Assembly (NCBI GenBank): GCA_021163905.1
Contig: JAGGTG010000099.1
Span: forward strand, 1 to 6,636
DNA: 6,636 bases
Source: Candidatus Aerophobota bacterium
GTDB taxonomy: Bacteria > Aerophobota > Aerophobia > Aerophobales > B3-G15
Reading direction: 5' to 3'
Below the pieces are notes generated by a model. It was given only the letters and a program-made list of their open reading frames with translations, did not search any database and was not told the DNA's origin. Every line of letters begins with the position of its first letter. Within the stretch, counting starts at the first letter, position 1. The position numbers were made by a program, and so were the translations under genes. Of the stretch, positions 5,237 through 6,636 are shown piece after piece.

Positions 5237-6636
5237 GTAAGTATACGCTTTACCGCTTCTTTCCATCCTTCATACAGTTTTTCTCTTGTTTTCTCCTGCA
5301 TACGAGGAACAAAAATTCTGTCCTTTTTCCAGAGATGAGAAATTTCCTCTTTTTTCCAGTATCCCACACTAACCCCTGCTATGTACCCTGCTCCCGTAGA
5401 AGTGGTTTCCATATAATAAGGTCTTTCCACAGGAATGTTTAAAATATCTGCTTGAAATTGCATCAACCAGTTATTTTGAGATACTCCACCATCCACCTTT
5501 AATTTACTGAGGGAAATACCTGCCTCTCTGGACATAACATCTATAATATCCCTTGTCTGATAGGCAATGGATTCCAGAGTGGCCCTTATCACATGCTCCC
5601 TTTTTGTTCCTCTTGTTATACCCAGAATCCCTCCCCGAGCAGAGCTATCCCAGTAAGGTGCACCAAGTCCAGTAAAAGCTGGAACAACATACACCCCATT
5701 TGTACTACTCAGGTTTCTGGCTATTAGTTCTGTTTCCGCTGCTTTCTTAATTAATCCCAGGCCATCCCTTAGCCACTGGATAGCTGCACCGGCAATAAAA
5801 ACACTACCTTCCAGTACATATAAAGGATCACCTTCAGGACTGCAAAAAAGACTTGTTAAAAGCCCTCGAGAAGAATTAATAATTTTTCTCCCTGTATTTA
5901 AAACAAGAAAACATCCTGTACCATAGGTACTTTTAATCATTCCTGACTGAAAACAGACCTGTCCAAATAAAGCTGCCTGTTGATCTCCCATTATTCCAGC
6001 TATGGGAATACCCTCCGAAAAAACATCGTTTTTTTCGGTATAACCAAAAAGAAAAATGGAGGGCTTTACCTGCGGAAGAATCTTCTCTGGAATATCAAAA
6101 ATATCCAACAGTTCCTTATCCCATTTAAGCTGATGAATATTAAAAAGCATGGTTCTGGAAGCATTGGTGTAGTCAGTAAAATGACTCCTTCCTCCTGTGA
6201 GTTTCCATAGTAGCCAGCTATCTACAGTTCCAAAAAGAATCCCGCCCTTTTTTGCCTTATCTTTAACCCGGGGAAATTTATCTAAAATCCACTTTATTTT
6301 GGTAGCTGAAAAATAAGGATCTATAATGAGTCCAGTTTTATCCCTGATTATTTTCTCCAAACCTTCGGCCTTTAACCTCTCACATAAAGGGGCAGTTCTT
6401 CTACACTGCCAGACAATAGCTTTATACACAGGTCTACCGGTATCCTTATCCCAGATAATTGTAGTTTCCCGCTGATTGGTGATACCTATAGCTGCAATAT
6501 CGGATATACCAATTTTACCCTTTATCAAGGCATTTTTCACCACTTCCAGGGTAACCTGCCATATCTGTTCAGGATCATGCTCAACCCATCCTGCCTGAGG
6601 AAAATACGGGGAAAACTCCCTGTGGGTGTGGCCCAG
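5230..6636 (-). CDS. glpK: Glycerol kinase, N-terminus outside window
   Basis: ATP-dependent phosphorylation of glycerol to sn-glycerol 3-phosphate, a cytosolic FGGY-family kinase. The frame is open to the window edge, giving 468 residues; relative to the 501 of E. coli about 30 N-terminal residues (first phosphate-binding loop) are missing. The GTG codon at 6543-6541 is internal, because AGWVEHDPEQIW is encoded upstream of it. Seen motifs (visible-residue numbering): NQRET at 54-58 (glycerol-binding Arg-Glu), VWQCRRT, GLIIDPYFSATK, TDYTNASRTMLFNIH, MGDQQAALFGQ at 216-226 with the catalytic Asp, STYGTGCF, VVPAFTGLGAPYWD, RATLESIAYQTRD and DGGVSQNNWLMQFQADIL. Similarity to E. coli GlpK is high throughout. 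The loop before IPIAG (about 201-209) reads NDVFSEG where E. coli has the fructose-1,6-bisphosphate loop GGKGGTR. It also lacks the His phosphorylated by HPr in Firmicutes. It ends with TGA at 5232-5230, converging on the GerMN gene; no glpF or glpD is visible. Confidence 0.98.
   Translation of the reverse strand: MGHTHREFSPYFPQAGWVEHDPEQIWQVTLEVVKNALIKGKIGISDIAAIGITNQRETTIIWDKDTGRPVYKAIVWQCRRTAPLCERLKAEGLEKIIRDKTGLIIDPYFSATKIKWILDKFPRVKDKAKKGGILFGTVDSWLLWKLTGGRSHFTDYTNASRTMLFNIHQLKWDKELLDIFDIPEKILPQVKPSIFLFGYTEKNDVFSEGIPIAGIMGDQQAALFGQVCFQSGMIKSTYGTGCFLVLNTGRKIINSSRGLLTSLFCSPEGDPLYVLEGSVFIAGAAIQWLRDGLGLIKKAAETELIARNLSSTNGVYVVPAFTGLGAPYWDSSARGGILGITRGTKREHVIRATLESIAYQTRDIIDVMSREAGISLSKLKVDGGVSQNNWLMQFQADILNIPVERPYYMETTSTGAGYIAGVSVGYWKKEEISHLWKKDRIFVPRMQEKTREKLYEGWKEAVKRILTY

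Noticed and set aside
5980..6210. 76-residue + strand reading frame inside glpK
   Set aside because: It lies entirely antisense to well-conserved glycerol kinase sequence, shows no recognisable domain and has no clear ribosome binding site.
6541..6543. GTG on the minus strand as the glpK start
   Set aside because: Upstream codons in the same frame encode AGWVEHDPEQIW, a conserved GlpK segment, so the gene continues past the window edge.

Overview
This is an AT-rich bacterial stretch whose genes are mostly housekeeping. Seven genes lie in a row on the + strand and one truncated gene converges on them from the right edge. Arginine is read mostly with AGA/AGG, and intergenic gaps are short. RecA, ThpR, an AMIN-type cell-wall amidase, a GerMN protein and a DUF89 protein together suggest an anaerobic, possibly thermophilic bacterium from a deep-branching or candidate lineage. 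There is no rRNA or other strong marker, so the phylum is left open.

Left part (1-1611): the 3' end of a DUF89/ARMT1-like metal-dependent phosphatase, then a YggS/PLPBP-type pyridoxal-phosphate protein whose start overlaps the phosphatase end by 10 bp, then a small stand-alone NifX/NifB-type cofactor-binding protein 19 bp further on. These look like one transcription unit concerned with metabolite and cofactor upkeep.

Middle (1612-1746): a 135-bp intergenic region with a weak terminator-like hairpin, then a GC-rich inverted-repeat block capped by a GCGAAGC mini-hairpin, then a promoter (TTGACA, 16 bp, TAGGAT). The promoter probably drives thpR (RNA 2',3'-cyclic phosphodiesterase) and recA (1747-3382).

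Right part (3447-5236): an exported N-acetylmuramoyl-L-alanine amidase (AMIN plus Amidase_3) and, 5 bp downstream, a membrane-anchored GerMN protein. They form a two-gene envelope module. The amidase start is odd. Its only good ribosome binding site points to an ATG followed at once by an in-frame TGA, or to a GTG in another frame; the usable ATG lies 18 bp beyond the first ATG. The last gene, glpK (glycerol kinase, minus strand), ends inside the GerMN gene, with a 7-bp tail-to-tail overlap, and runs off the right edge without its N-terminus.

I found no CRISPR array, insertion sequence, phage gene, tRNA or clearly new multi-gene system. The observations most worth following are the mini-hairpin repeat block, the amidase start region and the altered regulatory loop of GlpK.
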